Positions 33,560-43,003 of a DNA stretch of 64,000 nt are shown in pieces. Source of the DNA: Caballeronia sp. SEWSISQ10-4 2 (GTDB lineage: Bacteria > Pseudomonadota > Gammaproteobacteria > Burkholderiales > Burkholderiaceae); NCBI RefSeq assembly GCF_030464885.1, contig NZ_JALPRJ010000048.1, positions 1 to 64,000 of the forward strand, given 5' to 3'. A model generated the notes under the pieces. It was not told the DNA's origin and made no database searches. It saw only the letters and a list, made by a program, of their open reading frames with translations. Both the position numbers and the translations under genes were made by a program. Position 1 is the stretch's first letter. Each line of letters begins with the position of its first letter.

Positions 33560-34476
33560 AAACGCTCACTCGCTCCTCGCTCCTCGCGCGCATCGTACCG
33601 TCGGGCCGCACAGCCGTAATCGGCGCGCCATTCCTCTGGCTCACGCTGTTCTTCGCGCTGCCCTTCCTGCTCGTCTTCAAGATCAGCTTCGCCGACCTGA
33701 AGCTCGGCATTCCGCCGTACACGAATCTCGTGAGCATGAAGGACGGCGTGATGCATTTCGCGCTGCAATTCAGTCACTACCTGTTCCTGCTGCAGGATGA
33801 CCTGTATATCGCGACCTACATCAGCTCGCTGAAGATGGCGGCGGTCTCCACGTTCTTCTGTCTCCTGATCGGCTACCCGGTCGCGTACTACATCGCGCGC
33901 GCTGAACCGTCCAGACGTAACGTGCTGATGATGGGTGTGATGCTGCCCTTCTGGACCTCGTTCCTGATCCGCGTGTATGCGTGGATCGGCATTCTCAAGG
34001 ACGACGGGCTGCTGAACCACACGCTGATCTCGCTCGGCCTGCTGCATACGCCGATGCGCCTCTATCACACCGACATCGGCGTCTATATCGGCATGGTCTA
34101 TTCGTACCTGCCCTTCATGGTGATGCCGCTCTACGCGCACCTCGTGAAGATGGACCTGACGCTATTGGAAGCCGCCTATGACCTCGGCGCAAAACCATGG
34201 ACGGCGTTCACCCGGATCACCTTGCCGCTCTCGAAGAACGGAATCATCGCGGGCAGCTTGCTCGTGTTCATTCCCGCGGTGGGCGAATACGTCATTCCCG
34301 AACTGCTCGGCGGCGCCGACACGCTGATGATCGGCCGCGTCATGTGGGACGAGTTCTTCAACAACATGGACTGGCCGATGGCTTCAGCGGTGACGGTCGC
34401 CATGGTCGTTCTGCTGCTCGTGCCGATGGCCGTGTTCCAGTACTACCAGGTCAAGGAACTGGAGGCATCGAAATGA
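33556..34476 (+). CDS. potH: putrescine ABC transporter permease 1
   Basis: The 306-residue inner-membrane protein has about six helices and the BPD-transporter EAA loop LLEAAYDLGAKPWTAFTRIT near residue 212. The opening GAPFLWLTLFFALPFLLVFK and MVYSYLPFMVMPLYA agree with PotH. ATG at 33556 overlaps the potG stop by 4 bp, and its own stop overlaps the potI start by 4 bp. Confidence 0.9.
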   Translation: MKTLTRSSLLARIVPSGRTAVIGAPFLWLTLFFALPFLLVFKISFADLKLGIPPYTNLVSMKDGVMHFALQFSHYLFLLQDDLYIATYISSLKMAAVSTFFCLLIGYPVAYYIARAEPSRRNVLMMGVMLPFWTSFLIRVYAWIGILKDDGLLNHTLISLGLLHTPMRLYHTDIGVYIGMVYSYLPFMVMPLYAHLVKMDLTLLEAAYDLGAKPWTAFTRITLPLSKNGIIAGSLLVFIPAVGEYVIPELLGGADTLMIGRVMWDEFFNNMDWPMASAVTVAMVVLLLVPMAVFQYYQVKELEASK

Positions 34477-35375
34477 CCAAGCCCAATAAATTTCTCTCGA
34501 CCAGTGTGCTGACGTTCGGCTTCCTGTTCCTCTACATCCCGATCATCAGCCTGGTCGTGTACTCGTTCAACGAGTCGAAACTCGTGACGGTCTGGTCGGG
34601 GTTCTCGCTCAAGTGGTACGGCGCGCTGCTCCACGACGACGAGCTGCTCGGCGCTGCGTGGCTGTCGCTCAAGATCGGCTTGCTGACCGCGTGCGCCTCG
34701 GTGGTCATCGGCACGTGGTCGGGCTTCGTGCTCGCGCGCTTCGGCCGCTTTCGCGGTTTCACGCTCTTCACGGGCATGATCAACGCGCCGCTCGTTATTC
34801 CCGAAGTGATCCAGGGCATCTCGTTGCTGCTGCTCTTCGTCGCGCTCGAACAGATGTTCGGCTGGCCAAAGGGACGCGGCATGCTGACGATCTGGATCGG
34901 CCACGTGATGCTGTGCGTGTCCTATGTCGCGATCATCGTGCAGTCGCGAGTGAAGGAGCTCGACCGTTCGCTGGAAGAAGCTGCGCTCGATCTCGGCGCC
35001 ACGCCGTTCAAGGTGTTCTTCGTCATCACGCTGCCGCTGATCTCGCAGGCGCTGCTGTCCGGGTGGCTGCTCTCGTTCACGCTTTCGATAGACGACCTCG
35101 TACTGTCGGCGTTCCTGTCGGGCCCCGGCTCGACCACGCTGCCGCTCGTCGTGTTCTCGCGCGTGCGCCTCGGCCTGAACCCCGAAATGAACGCACTCGC
35201 AACCCTCTTCATTGCAATCGTGACGATCGGCGTGATCCTGGTCAACGCCCTGATGCTCGGAAAAGAACGCAGGCGCGTTCGCGACATGCAACTCGCCTTC
35301 GCCACCGCGAAGTCGGACATGGAGCGCGAGGCCGACGAACGCACGAGCCGCGAAGAAGCACTGAAAGCAGCATAA
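34473..35375 (+). CDS. potI: putrescine ABC transporter permease 2
   Basis: A 300-residue permease with the EAA loop SLEEAALDLGATPFKVFFVI. It starts MTKPNKFLSTSVLTFGFLFL and matches PotI in length and helices, with the extra charged tail DMEREADERTSREEALKAA. ATG at 34473 overlaps potH. Together with PotF, PotG and PotH it completes a high-affinity putrescine importer. Confidence 0.9.
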   Translation: MTKPNKFLSTSVLTFGFLFLYIPIISLVVYSFNESKLVTVWSGFSLKWYGALLHDDELLGAAWLSLKIGLLTACASVVIGTWSGFVLARFGRFRGFTLFTGMINAPLVIPEVIQGISLLLLFVALEQMFGWPKGRGMLTIWIGHVMLCVSYVAIIVQSRVKELDRSLEEAALDLGATPFKVFFVITLPLISQALLSGWLLSFTLSIDDLVLSAFLSGPGSTTLPLVVFSRVRLGLNPEMNALATLFIAIVTIGVILVNALMLGKERRRVRDMQLAFATAKSDMEREADERTSREEALKAA

Positions 35376-35418
35376 AAACAGCAGTTCCCCGTAATCACAC
35401 GACAACCGGAGAAATGGG

Positions 35419-36993
35419 ATGCAAAAGAAACTGATCTGCTTGCTGGTCGCGGCGTGCATGCCCGGCATGGCAATGGCCGATTCAACGAGTGCGCAAATCA
35501 AGGCACTTCAAAAACAACTTGAAGCCTTGCAAAAGGAGGTCAAGGAATTGCGCACGGAAGTCGCAACCAAGAAGACCGTGCCGTCGGTGGCTACCGCGCA
35601 AGCGGCACCTGCACCAGCCACTGCTGCACCGGTGGACATCTCGTCGCCGGACTACGGCGCGCAGCGCGCGGCGCTCACCAACGACGACGTCACGCGCATG
35701 AAGCAGCAGATTGCGAACCAGCAGTTGAAGGTGGATTCGCTGACGGATGCGGCGACCACCGGACCGATCGCGGGTCTGTCGATCACGGGGTATATTGATC
35801 CGACCTACGTCTACAACCGCGCGCAAAGCTCGTCGTCGTTCCTGTTCGCGAACCACGAGAGCTCGTACAACTACTTTAACAGCACCTTCGGCGATCTGTA
35901 TCTCGACATCAAGAAGACCTTTGGCGTGGGTCCGATGGCGCCATCGGCCGAGATCACGTTGATGCCTAACCGGGGCAACGGCATCACGCTGCTGCAAAAC
36001 TCGAAGGGCGAGATCGGTAACAACATCCTGAACACGGCAGTTGTAACCGTACCGATCTCGGCAACGACCTCGTTCGTCACCGGTCTCATCCCGAGCTTCG
36101 GCGGTTATGAGGTGCAGCAGTCGAACATGATGACCACGCTCACGCACAACTTGCTGTATGACTTCTCCGATCCGGGCAGCTACATTGGTGTGGGCGTGAA
36201 CTACACCAGCGGCAACTGGGCGTCGAAATTCTTCCTCGGCAACGAGCAGTACCGCACCTATGGCGCAGTCACGCAGACGGGCACCAACGCACTCGGCGAC
36301 CCGATTACGACCAGCAACAAGATACCGACCTTCACCGCGCGCACGGATTACACCTGGTCCAGCGCACTCGATATCGGCGGGTCGTTCAACATCGGCCGGC
36401 AGACGCTTCCAAGCGCCACCGACGCCACCACGGGTGCCGTCAGCTACGGCGTGGGCGGTCAGTCAACCAGTTCCGCCGGCACGTTCTTCTTTACCGAAGC
36501 CGACCTGACCTACACGCTCGCCGACGTGACCTACAACGCCGAAGTCGACTACGGCCAGCAACAGCACGCAGCGTTCAACGGCGGCGAAGCGCAGTGGTAC
36601 GGTATCTCGCTGCTTGCGCACCGCAAGTTCAACATAGAAGGCATCGGCCGCATGGGCGTGACCGCGCGCTACGACTACCTCGCCGACAGCAAGAACGGCG
36701 GCGGCGGTGGCGGCGTTGCGCTGAACTCGTCGGGCCGCGATCCGTACAACGGCTTCGGCATCGGTTCGGAGTGCCTTGCAAACTCGCAGGCGAACGGCGG
36801 CCTCGGCTTCGAGTGCAAGGGCTCGAACCGTCAGGACGTTGCGCTGGATCTGCTGTTCTTCCCGACCCAGCAGATCACCGTGAAGGTCGAGTACCGCCAC
36901 GATTGGGCGAACAACAAGGTGTTCCTGCGTAACGACGGTTCGTACAGCAAGTCAAACGACCTGCTTGCCACGCAGTTCATCTACTCGTTCTAA
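35419..36993 (+). CDS. DUF3138 outer-membrane porin-like protein
   Basis: The 524-residue protein has a Sec signal (LICLLVAACMPGMAMA), then a coiled coil (AQIKALQKQLEALQKEVKEL) and a beta-rich remainder with alternating aromatic strands ending in F (ATQFIYSF), the outer-membrane barrel signature. It matches DUF3138 proteins of Burkholderiales as remembered. The position between potI (43 bp) and puuB makes it a candidate outer-membrane channel for polyamines or their gamma-glutamyl forms; that is inference. A GxGGGGG loop lies near residue 430. Confidence 0.78.
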   Translation: MQKKLICLLVAACMPGMAMADSTSAQIKALQKQLEALQKEVKELRTEVATKKTVPSVATAQAAPAPATAAPVDISSPDYGAQRAALTNDDVTRMKQQIANQQLKVDSLTDAATTGPIAGLSITGYIDPTYVYNRAQSSSSFLFANHESSYNYFNSTFGDLYLDIKKTFGVGPMAPSAEITLMPNRGNGITLLQNSKGEIGNNILNTAVVTVPISATTSFVTGLIPSFGGYEVQQSNMMTTLTHNLLYDFSDPGSYIGVGVNYTSGNWASKFFLGNEQYRTYGAVTQTGTNALGDPITTSNKIPTFTARTDYTWSSALDIGGSFNIGRQTLPSATDATTGAVSYGVGGQSTSSAGTFFFTEADLTYTLADVTYNAEVDYGQQQHAAFNGGEAQWYGISLLAHRKFNIEGIGRMGVTARYDYLADSKNGGGGGGVALNSSGRDPYNGFGIGSECLANSQANGGLGFECKGSNRQDVALDLLFFPTQQITVKVEYRHDWANNKVFLRNDGSYSKSNDLLATQFIYSF

Positions 36994-37000
36994 CCGCGAC

Positions 37001-37021
37001 GGCCGGTGTTTTGCACCGGCC
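37001..37021. terminator. GC hairpin between the porin gene and puuB
   Basis: GGCCGGTG (37001-37008) pairs with CACCGGCC (37014-37021) around a TTTTG loop, and flanking CGCGA/TCGCG extends the stem with a one-base offset. No T-run follows, so it may attenuate rather than end transcription into puuB. Confidence 0.45.
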
Positions 37022-37051
37022 TCGCGGCCCGTTGCCCGTTTTGGCTAGCTC

Positions 37052-38344
37052 ATGCTCAAATTATCGAATCAGCCTCACGTTCCCTCGTATTACGCTGCAA
37101 CTGCCAACGACACCACCCGCCATGCGCCGCTCGAAGGCACCGTACGCGCCGACGTCTGCGTGATAGGCGCCGGACTCACAGGTGTATCGGCTGCGCTGAA
37201 TCTTGCCGAGCGCGGGTTTTCGGTGGTCGTGCTCGAAGCGTCGAAAGTCGGCTGGGCTGCAAGCGGTCGCAACGGCGGCCAGATGATCGGCGGCTTTGCT
37301 TGCGGCATGGATACTTTCGCCAAGACCATGTCGCCGTCGGACGTCAGGCTCATGTGGGAACTCGGGCGCGAGACGCTTGACATCGTGACGGAGCGCATTG
37401 AGCGGCATCGTATCGAGTGCGAACTGACGCTCGGGTATCTGACGGCCGCGAACAAGCCACGACAACTGCACGAACTGCGCGTCTGGCGCGATCAGACTTT
37501 CCGAGATTTTGGCTACGACCGCTTCAGCATCGTCGAGCAAGATACCATGCACGATTTCGTGGATTCGGCCCGCTATGTGGGCGGTCTGCACGATCCCGAC
37601 AGTGGTCACCTGCATCCACTCAACTACACGCTCGGTCTTGCACGCGCGGCCTGCGAAGCCGGTGCGCAGATACATGAGGATTCGTGCGTGACCGATATCC
37701 GCTCGCATGGGAACGGGCATCGGATCGCAACAACGCATGGTGTGGTCGAAGCGAAATTCGTCGTGCTCGCGTGCAATACGTTCGTTGGCAGCGTTGCGCC
37801 GGCGCTCGCGCGTAAGATCATGCCGGTCGGCACCTACGTGGTCGCGACCGAACCGCTCGGCGAGGAGCGTGCGAAGTCGCTGATGCCCGCGAACGCCGCG
37901 ATGTGCGACTCCCGCTTCGTACTCGATTATTTTCGCCGTTCGAAGGACCACAGGCTGCTATGGGGCGGCAAGGTCAGCTATTCGACCCTGGAGCCTCGCG
38001 ATCTCGCTCAAGCGATGCGCCAGGACATGCTGAAGACCTTCCCGCAACTTGCCGATGTGAACATAGACTACGCGTGGGGCGGCATGGTCGACATCACGAT
38101 GAATCGCGCGCCGCACTTCGGCCGCATCTCGCCAACGGTCTACTTCGCGCAGGGTTTCTCCGGGCACGGCGTCAATACGACGGGGCTCGCGGGCAAGCTA
38201 ATCGCGGAGGCAATCGATGGTCAGGCGTCGCGCTTCGACCTGTTCGAAAAGATTCGTCATCGCGACTTCCCAGGCGGCGCTACACTGCGCACGCCTGCCC
38301 TCGTGCTCGCGATGGCGTGGTATCGAATGAAGGATTTTCTCTGA
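37052..38344 (+). CDS. puuB: gamma-glutamylputrescine oxidase
   Basis: A 430-residue FAD-dependent amine oxidase (DAO fold). The dinucleotide motif GAGLTG sits at 39-44, followed by the RNGGQMIGGFACGMDTF substrate-side motif, and IDYAWGGMVDITMNRAPHFG near the C-terminus. Length matches PuuB (426), which oxidises gamma-glutamylputrescine to the aldehyde with H2O2. Its stop shares one base with the next, homologous gene (TGATG). Confidence 0.85.
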   Translation: MLKLSNQPHVPSYYAATANDTTRHAPLEGTVRADVCVIGAGLTGVSAALNLAERGFSVVVLEASKVGWAASGRNGGQMIGGFACGMDTFAKTMSPSDVRLMWELGRETLDIVTERIERHRIECELTLGYLTAANKPRQLHELRVWRDQTFRDFGYDRFSIVEQDTMHDFVDSARYVGGLHDPDSGHLHPLNYTLGLARAACEAGAQIHEDSCVTDIRSHGNGHRIATTHGVVEAKFVVLACNTFVGSVAPALARKIMPVGTYVVATEPLGEERAKSLMPANAAMCDSRFVLDYFRRSKDHRLLWGGKVSYSTLEPRDLAQAMRQDMLKTFPQLADVNIDYAWGGMVDITMNRAPHFGRISPTVYFAQGFSGHGVNTTGLAGKLIAEAIDGQASRFDLFEKIRHRDFPGGATLRTPALVLAMAWYRMKDFL

Positions 38345-39648
38345 TGGGCAACACCCTCGATTCACGCGCCGACGCACTCGCGCGCCACTCTTATTACGAA
38401 GCCAGCGTCACGCGGCCCGCAACCGACGATCCACCGCTCGAAGGCTCGGTCGATGCCGACGTCTGCGTGATCGGCGCTGGTTATGCGGGTTTATCGGTGG
38501 CGCTCGAGTGCCGTGAGCGTGGTCTGTCGGTGGTAGTGCTCGACGCGCACCGGCCGGGATGGGGCGCGTCGGGCCGTAACGGCGGACAGACCCTCGCGGG
38601 CTTCGCGAAAGACGAGGAGATAGAACGTCAACTCGGCACGCAGGGCGCACACGCAGCGTGGGCGATGTCAATTGCTGGCGTTGCGCTCGTGAAGGCGCGC
38701 ATCGCCCGTTACGGGATTGATTGCGACTTCACGCCGGGGTATATGACGGTTGCGACCAAGCCGCGTCGCGTGGAAGATTTGCGCCGCTGGATGGAAGCCG
38801 CGCGGTCGCGATGGGGCCACACGCACCTGAGCTGGATCGATGGCAAGGACATGCCGGCGCGGATCGCGTCGGAGCGTTATCTTGCGGGCGTGCACGATGC
38901 GCTTTCCGGGCACCTGCATCCGCTCAAATACTGCCTCGGTCTCGCCGATGCCGCGCGTCACGCAGGCGCGCAGCTCTTCGCGCATTCCCCCGTACTCAAA
39001 GTGGTGCGCGGCGCAAAGCCGATTGTGAAAACAGATCGGGGCGAGGTTCGCTGCCGCTTTATCATCGCGTGCGGCAACGCGACGATCGGCGATGTTCTAC
39101 CCAGCGAAGTGGCCGCGCGCATTGCACCGATAGCGTCCTATATTGTCGCGACGGAACCGCTCGGCCAGGCTCGCGCCGACGCGCTGATTAGCGGCCGCCC
39201 GGCTGTCTGCGACAACAATTTCCTGCTCGATTATTTCCGCGTCTCAGCCGATCACCGCGTGCTGTTTGGTGGCCGAGCGAACTCGGCGGGCGCATCGCCT
39301 GCGGCGTTATCGGAGCAGATCAGGAAGCGCATGGTGGGCGTGTTCCCGCAACTCACCGATGTCCGCATCGAACACGCGTGGGGCGGTTTTGTCGATGTCA
39401 CGCGCAACCGCGCGCCGGACTTCGGCGCGATCGATTCAAACTACTACTATGTGCAGGGTTTCTCGGGACACGGCGTTGCGTTGACGGGCATGGCGGCGCA
39501 AGTCCTCACGAAGGCAATCTCCGGCGACACCGCCTCGTTCGATCTGTTCGCGCGCCTGCAACACACACGCTTTCCGGGTGGGCAGACATGGCGCCGGCCC
39601 GCGCTCGAGATCGGCATGCTCTATCACCGCGTGCTTGATCTCTTGTGA
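38344..39648 (+). CDS. second PuuB-like FAD oxidoreductase
   Basis: The 434-residue product is a clear paralogue of the preceding PuuB: GAGYAG at 44-49, GWGASGRNGGQTLAGFAKDE, HPLKYCLGLADAARHAGAQL and AWGGFVDVTRNRAPDFG in the same order. Tandem placement with a one-base overlap indicates duplication and cotranscription. It may act on a different gamma-glutamylated polyamine (for example from cadaverine or spermidine) or duplicate the first activity; sequence alone cannot choose. Confidence 0.82.
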   Translation: MGNTLDSRADALARHSYYEASVTRPATDDPPLEGSVDADVCVIGAGYAGLSVALECRERGLSVVVLDAHRPGWGASGRNGGQTLAGFAKDEEIERQLGTQGAHAAWAMSIAGVALVKARIARYGIDCDFTPGYMTVATKPRRVEDLRRWMEAARSRWGHTHLSWIDGKDMPARIASERYLAGVHDALSGHLHPLKYCLGLADAARHAGAQLFAHSPVLKVVRGAKPIVKTDRGEVRCRFIIACGNATIGDVLPSEVAARIAPIASYIVATEPLGQARADALISGRPAVCDNNFLLDYFRVSADHRVLFGGRANSAGASPAALSEQIRKRMVGVFPQLTDVRIEHAWGGFVDVTRNRAPDFGAIDSNYYYVQGFSGHGVALTGMAAQVLTKAISGDTASFDLFARLQHTRFPGGQTWRRPALEIGMLYHRVLDLL

Positions 39649-39722
39649 AGGTCACGCCGCGCGACCAGGTTGATCCTCTGGTAACGTATCTAACCAACGC
39701 GCCCCGATCATGACCCCACCGC

Positions 39723-40937
39723 ATGAAGACGATCCCCCTGCAGGCCGCCCGCACCTTGCATCTGATAGCCCAAGGCCTGCTTACGCCGCCGCGGCGTAAA
39801 GCGACGAAAGCGGACGTGCTGAGCGCGATTCGCCGCATGGCGCAGTTGCAGATCGACACGATTCACGTGGTCGCACGCAGCCCTTACCTCGTGCTGTTCA
39901 GCCGCCTTGGCGACTATCAGCCGCAATGGCTCGACGAGCATCTGGCTGAAGGCGCCCTGTTCGAGTACTGGTCGCACGAAGCGTGTCTCGTGCCGATAGA
40001 AGACTACGGTCTGTTGCGTCATCGAATGCTCGATCCGGCCGGCATGGGGTGGAAATACGCGGCCGAGTGGCATGCGAATCATCGTGACGATATCGAACGC
40101 CTGCTCGATCAGATTCGGGCGAACGGTCCGATTCGCTCGGCGGACTTCGCACGTGAAGGCGGCAATGGCAGCGGCTGGTGGGACTGGAAACCCGAGAAGC
40201 GTCACCTGGAAGTGCTATTCGCTACGGGCGAGTTGATGGTCGCGGAACGACGCAACTTTCATCGCATCTACGATGTGGCCGAACGTGTGCTGCCGGACTG
40301 GAATGATGAGCGCGACCTACCCCCTGCCGAGGCGGTCCCGCAAGAACTACTCCGTCGCGCTTGCCGCGCGCTCGGCATAACACGTGCTGACTGGGTCGCA
40401 GACTATTACCGCATGCCGCGCCGTCCGTACACGTCCGAGTTGCACGAACTCGCCGATGCCGGCGAGCTGATACCGGTGCGAGTCGATGGCTGGAAAGCGG
40501 ATGCGTTCGTGCATCGCGACCTGGCGGACAAGCTCGACGATGTAGCTGCAGGCCGTGTTGCTTCTACGGTGACCACAGTGCTGTCGCCGTTCGATCCGGT
40601 CGTATGGGACCGCAAGCGCGCGAGCGTGTTGTTCGGGTTTGACTATGCGATCGAGTGTTATACGCCGGAGGCGAAACGCAAGTACGGTTACTTCGTACTA
40701 CCGATCCTGCACCGCGGCCGCCTGATCGGACGGGTCGACGCGAAGGCGCATCGTACGCAAGGTGTTTTCGAACTGAAGTCGCTGCATATGGAGCCGGGCG
40801 TGCGTGTCGGTACAGGACTGACCGCCGACCTGCGCCGGGCGCTGCAGCGGTGTGCGGACTGGCATAAAACGCCGCAGTTAGCCGCCGGTGCCGGTGTTCC
40901 CAAGACGCTCGCCGCAGCGTTGACCGGTGCAGCCTAG
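39723..40937 (+). CDS. YcaQ-like winged-helix DNA glycosylase
   Basis: This 404-residue protein belongs to the AlkZ/YcaQ family of HTH_42 glycosylases, which unhook interstrand crosslinks and remove alkylated bases. The catalytic QxD motif is in MAQLQIDTIHVVARSPYLVL, with FEYWSHEACLVPIEDY and FEWWDWKPEK-like GWWDWKPEKRHLEVLFATGE typical of the family, then LSPFDPVVWDRKR. It appears unrelated to the neighbouring polyamine genes. Its stop overlaps that of the convergent XRE gene in a shared CTAG. Confidence 0.82.
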   Translation: MKTIPLQAARTLHLIAQGLLTPPRRKATKADVLSAIRRMAQLQIDTIHVVARSPYLVLFSRLGDYQPQWLDEHLAEGALFEYWSHEACLVPIEDYGLLRHRMLDPAGMGWKYAAEWHANHRDDIERLLDQIRANGPIRSADFAREGGNGSGWWDWKPEKRHLEVLFATGELMVAERRNFHRIYDVAERVLPDWNDERDLPPAEAVPQELLRRACRALGITRADWVADYYRMPRRPYTSELHELADAGELIPVRVDGWKADAFVHRDLADKLDDVAAGRVASTVTTVLSPFDPVVWDRKRASVLFGFDYAIECYTPEAKRKYGYFVLPILHRGRLIGRVDAKAHRTQGVFELKSLHMEPGVRVGTGLTADLRRALQRCADWHKTPQLAAGAGVPKTLAAALTGAA

Positions 40938-41590
40938 ATCGCGTCGAGAGGACGGTTCGAGTCGGCATCAACGCAACATACCAGCACCTCCGCGTCCTCC
41001 TCGCTGGTGGTGACATACACGTGTCCTACCGCGCTATCGAAATAAAGACTGTCGCCGGGCGCGAGCCTGAACATCTTGCCGTCCTCGAAGCGCAACTCCA
41101 ACGAGCCACCAAGCACGAACACAAACTCCTCGCCCCCATGCCGGATGTACTCGGGAAAATCCGACACGTCCCGCGCGCGGATGTGCGCACGCATCGGCAC
41201 CATGCGTTTGCCGGTCAGGTCGTTGGCGAGCATGCCGTACTCGTAGTTCGGCGTGTCGTAGATCACTTGTTCGCCCGATGCCGTGAACGACGGTTCCATC
41301 GGTCCCGCAGCCGCGCCGGCCACCGCTCGGGTGCGCCCGAATATCGCGTCGAATTCAAGCTGCAGGGAGTGTGCGAGTGCCGCGAACTTGTCGTAGGTCA
41401 GCGCAATATCACCGCGCTCCGCCTTCGAGATCGTCGATACGGCAATCCCCGAACGCTCCGATAGCTCCATCAGCGTCAGCCCCCGCGTCTTGCGCGCCTG
41501 CCGGATGCGCGCACCAACCGTCTTGTGATCGAGGGCCGGCGGTGCATCGCGTTTCACCGGTTCTGCTGCTGTGACAGCCGCTTTTGCCAT
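40934..41590 (-). CDS. XRE-cupin transcriptional regulator
   Basis: The 218-residue regulator has an HTH (GARIRQARKTRGLTLMELSE, SGIAVSTISKAERGDIALTY) and a cupin domain (RHGGEEFVFVLGGSLELRFE, LAPGDSLYFDSAVGHVYVTT). It is similar in design to PuuR but not the same protein. ATG 41590 is chosen; a longer frame to 41656 would read through the operator-like repeat at 41618-41644. It is divergent from the MFS-amidase-RidA-oxidase genes and likely controls them and itself. Confidence 0.85.
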   Translation of the reverse strand: MAKAAVTAAEPVKRDAPPALDHKTVGARIRQARKTRGLTLMELSERSGIAVSTISKAERGDIALTYDKFAALAHSLQLEFDAIFGRTRAVAGAAAGPMEPSFTASGEQVIYDTPNYEYGMLANDLTGKRMVPMRAHIRARDVSDFPEYIRHGGEEFVFVLGGSLELRFEDGKMFRLAPGDSLYFDSAVGHVYVTTSEEDAEVLVCCVDADSNRPLDAI

Positions 41591-41617
41591 GACACCCACT
41601 TCAGGATTTTTTGTCGG

Positions 41618-41644
41618 ATACGAGAATTTTATTTTTTCTCGTAT
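41618..41644. promoter_or_regulatory. inverted-repeat operator in divergent promoter
   Basis: ATACGAGAA (41618-41626) and TTCTCGTAT (41636-41644) are perfect complements separated by nine A/T bases. The site lies between the XRE-cupin gene (start 41590) and the MFS gene (start 41679), an ideal place for the regulator to govern both. Single arms occur in the puuR-puuD gap at 26508 and, with one mismatch, 26614. Confidence 0.65.
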
Positions 41645-41678
41645 ATGATAACTCACGTCGATTTCCCTTCAATCAAGG

Positions 41679-42974
41679 ATGCTGATCGTGTCAACACTCG
41701 TACTGGACAAGGCCGGTTTATCGAAGAAGCATGTCATTGCCGCGACGACGCTCGGCACGGCGCTCGAGTTCTACGACTTCACCATCTACAGTTTTTTCGC
41801 GATCCAGATCGGTCAGCTTTTCTTCCCGGGCGCGTCGCCGGTAAACCAGTTCCTGCTGTCGATAGGCGTATTCGGCGTCGGTTTTGTCGTGCGGCCGCTG
41901 GGTGGGATCGTGATCGGCGCGTATGCGGACCGCGTCGGCCGCAAGAAGGCGATGGTCCTGACCATCATGCTGATGGCGTTGAGTTGCGCGATGATCGCCT
42001 GCGCCCCGCCTTATGCCGTCGCGGGCATGGTGGCGCCGTTCATCGTGCTGGCCGCTCGGCTGATCCAGGGATTTGCAGCCGGCGGCGAGTTCGGGCCGGG
42101 CACGACCCTGCTGGTCGAGTATGCAACCGATCAGACCCGCGCCTTCTTCGCAAGCTGGAACTTCGCGGCGACGGCGCTTGGCCTCGCGCTCGGCGCGCTG
42201 GTCGCCACGCTGGTGAATGTCGCGTTGCCGAAGCAGGCTGTGCTCGACTGGGGCTGGCGCCTGCCGTTCCTTCTGGGCATTGTCGCGGCGCCGGCGGGCA
42301 TGCTGATCCGCCGTCGGCTGGAAGAGACGCTGGTCGATCGCGCACCCGGCGCACCCCGTCCTCAAGGCGCGTTGAAAGCCGCGCTGACCACGCATCTGAA
42401 GCTGACGATACTCGGCACCTTCGCGGAACTCGGCGGCTCCGTGTCGGTGTATATCACGGCATTTTTCCTGCCGAGCCATGCCGTTCGCGCGCTGCATCTT
42501 TCGCCCACCGCGGCAGTGAGCTCGGGCGTGGTCAGCTCGCTGGTGCTGTTTGTTGCTGCACCCATCGCCGGGCGGCTCGCCGATCGCTTTACCCGCAAAC
42601 GCGTGCTCGTGATCTCGCGGGTCATCATGTTGCTCGCCGTGTATCCGGCGTTCGCTTTCCTCGGCGCACATCCATCGGTGACAGCGTTGTGCATTATCTC
42701 GGGCTTGCTCGCGGTGTTCGTCGCGGGGCAGATTGTGCCGGTCCTCGTGATGATCCCGGAGCTGTTTCCGAAGCACGTCCGCGCGACCGGGATCGCGTTG
42801 ACTTACGTAGTGAGCGCATCGTTTTTCGGTGGGTTCTCGCCGTTCATCGCGAGCTGGCTGGTGGCGCAAACGGGCAACCCGCTCGCGCCGGCATGGTATG
42901 TAGCAGCGGCCTGCGCGATCTCGCTCGTGCCGGTAATCTGGCTGAAGGACCGCACCGGCCAGCCGCTCGCCTGA
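41679..42974 (+). CDS. MFS transporter, metabolite:H+ symporter type
   Basis: A 431-residue, 12-helix transporter of the MHS subgroup (ProP/ShiA-like): TTLGTALEFYDFTIYSFFAI, then GIVIGAYADRVGRKKAMVLT as motif A, and LIQGFAAGGEFGPGTTLLVE. Such proteins import carboxylates, betaines or aromatic acids. ATG 41679 touches the only AAGG; GTG at 41688 has better spacing and may be the true start. It heads a four-gene group with amidase, RidA and an oxidase. Confidence 0.85.
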   Translation: MLIVSTLVLDKAGLSKKHVIAATTLGTALEFYDFTIYSFFAIQIGQLFFPGASPVNQFLLSIGVFGVGFVVRPLGGIVIGAYADRVGRKKAMVLTIMLMALSCAMIACAPPYAVAGMVAPFIVLAARLIQGFAAGGEFGPGTTLLVEYATDQTRAFFASWNFAATALGLALGALVATLVNVALPKQAVLDWGWRLPFLLGIVAAPAGMLIRRRLEETLVDRAPGAPRPQGALKAALTTHLKLTILGTFAELGGSVSVYITAFFLPSHAVRALHLSPTAAVSSGVVSSLVLFVAAPIAGRLADRFTRKRVLVISRVIMLLAVYPAFAFLGAHPSVTALCIISGLLAVFVAGQIVPVLVMIPELFPKHVRATGIALTYVVSASFFGGFSPFIASWLVAQTGNPLAPAWYVAAACAISLVPVIWLKDRTGQPLA

Positions 42975-43003
42975 GAAAGCACGATAAGGAGACGTCATAC
43001 GTC

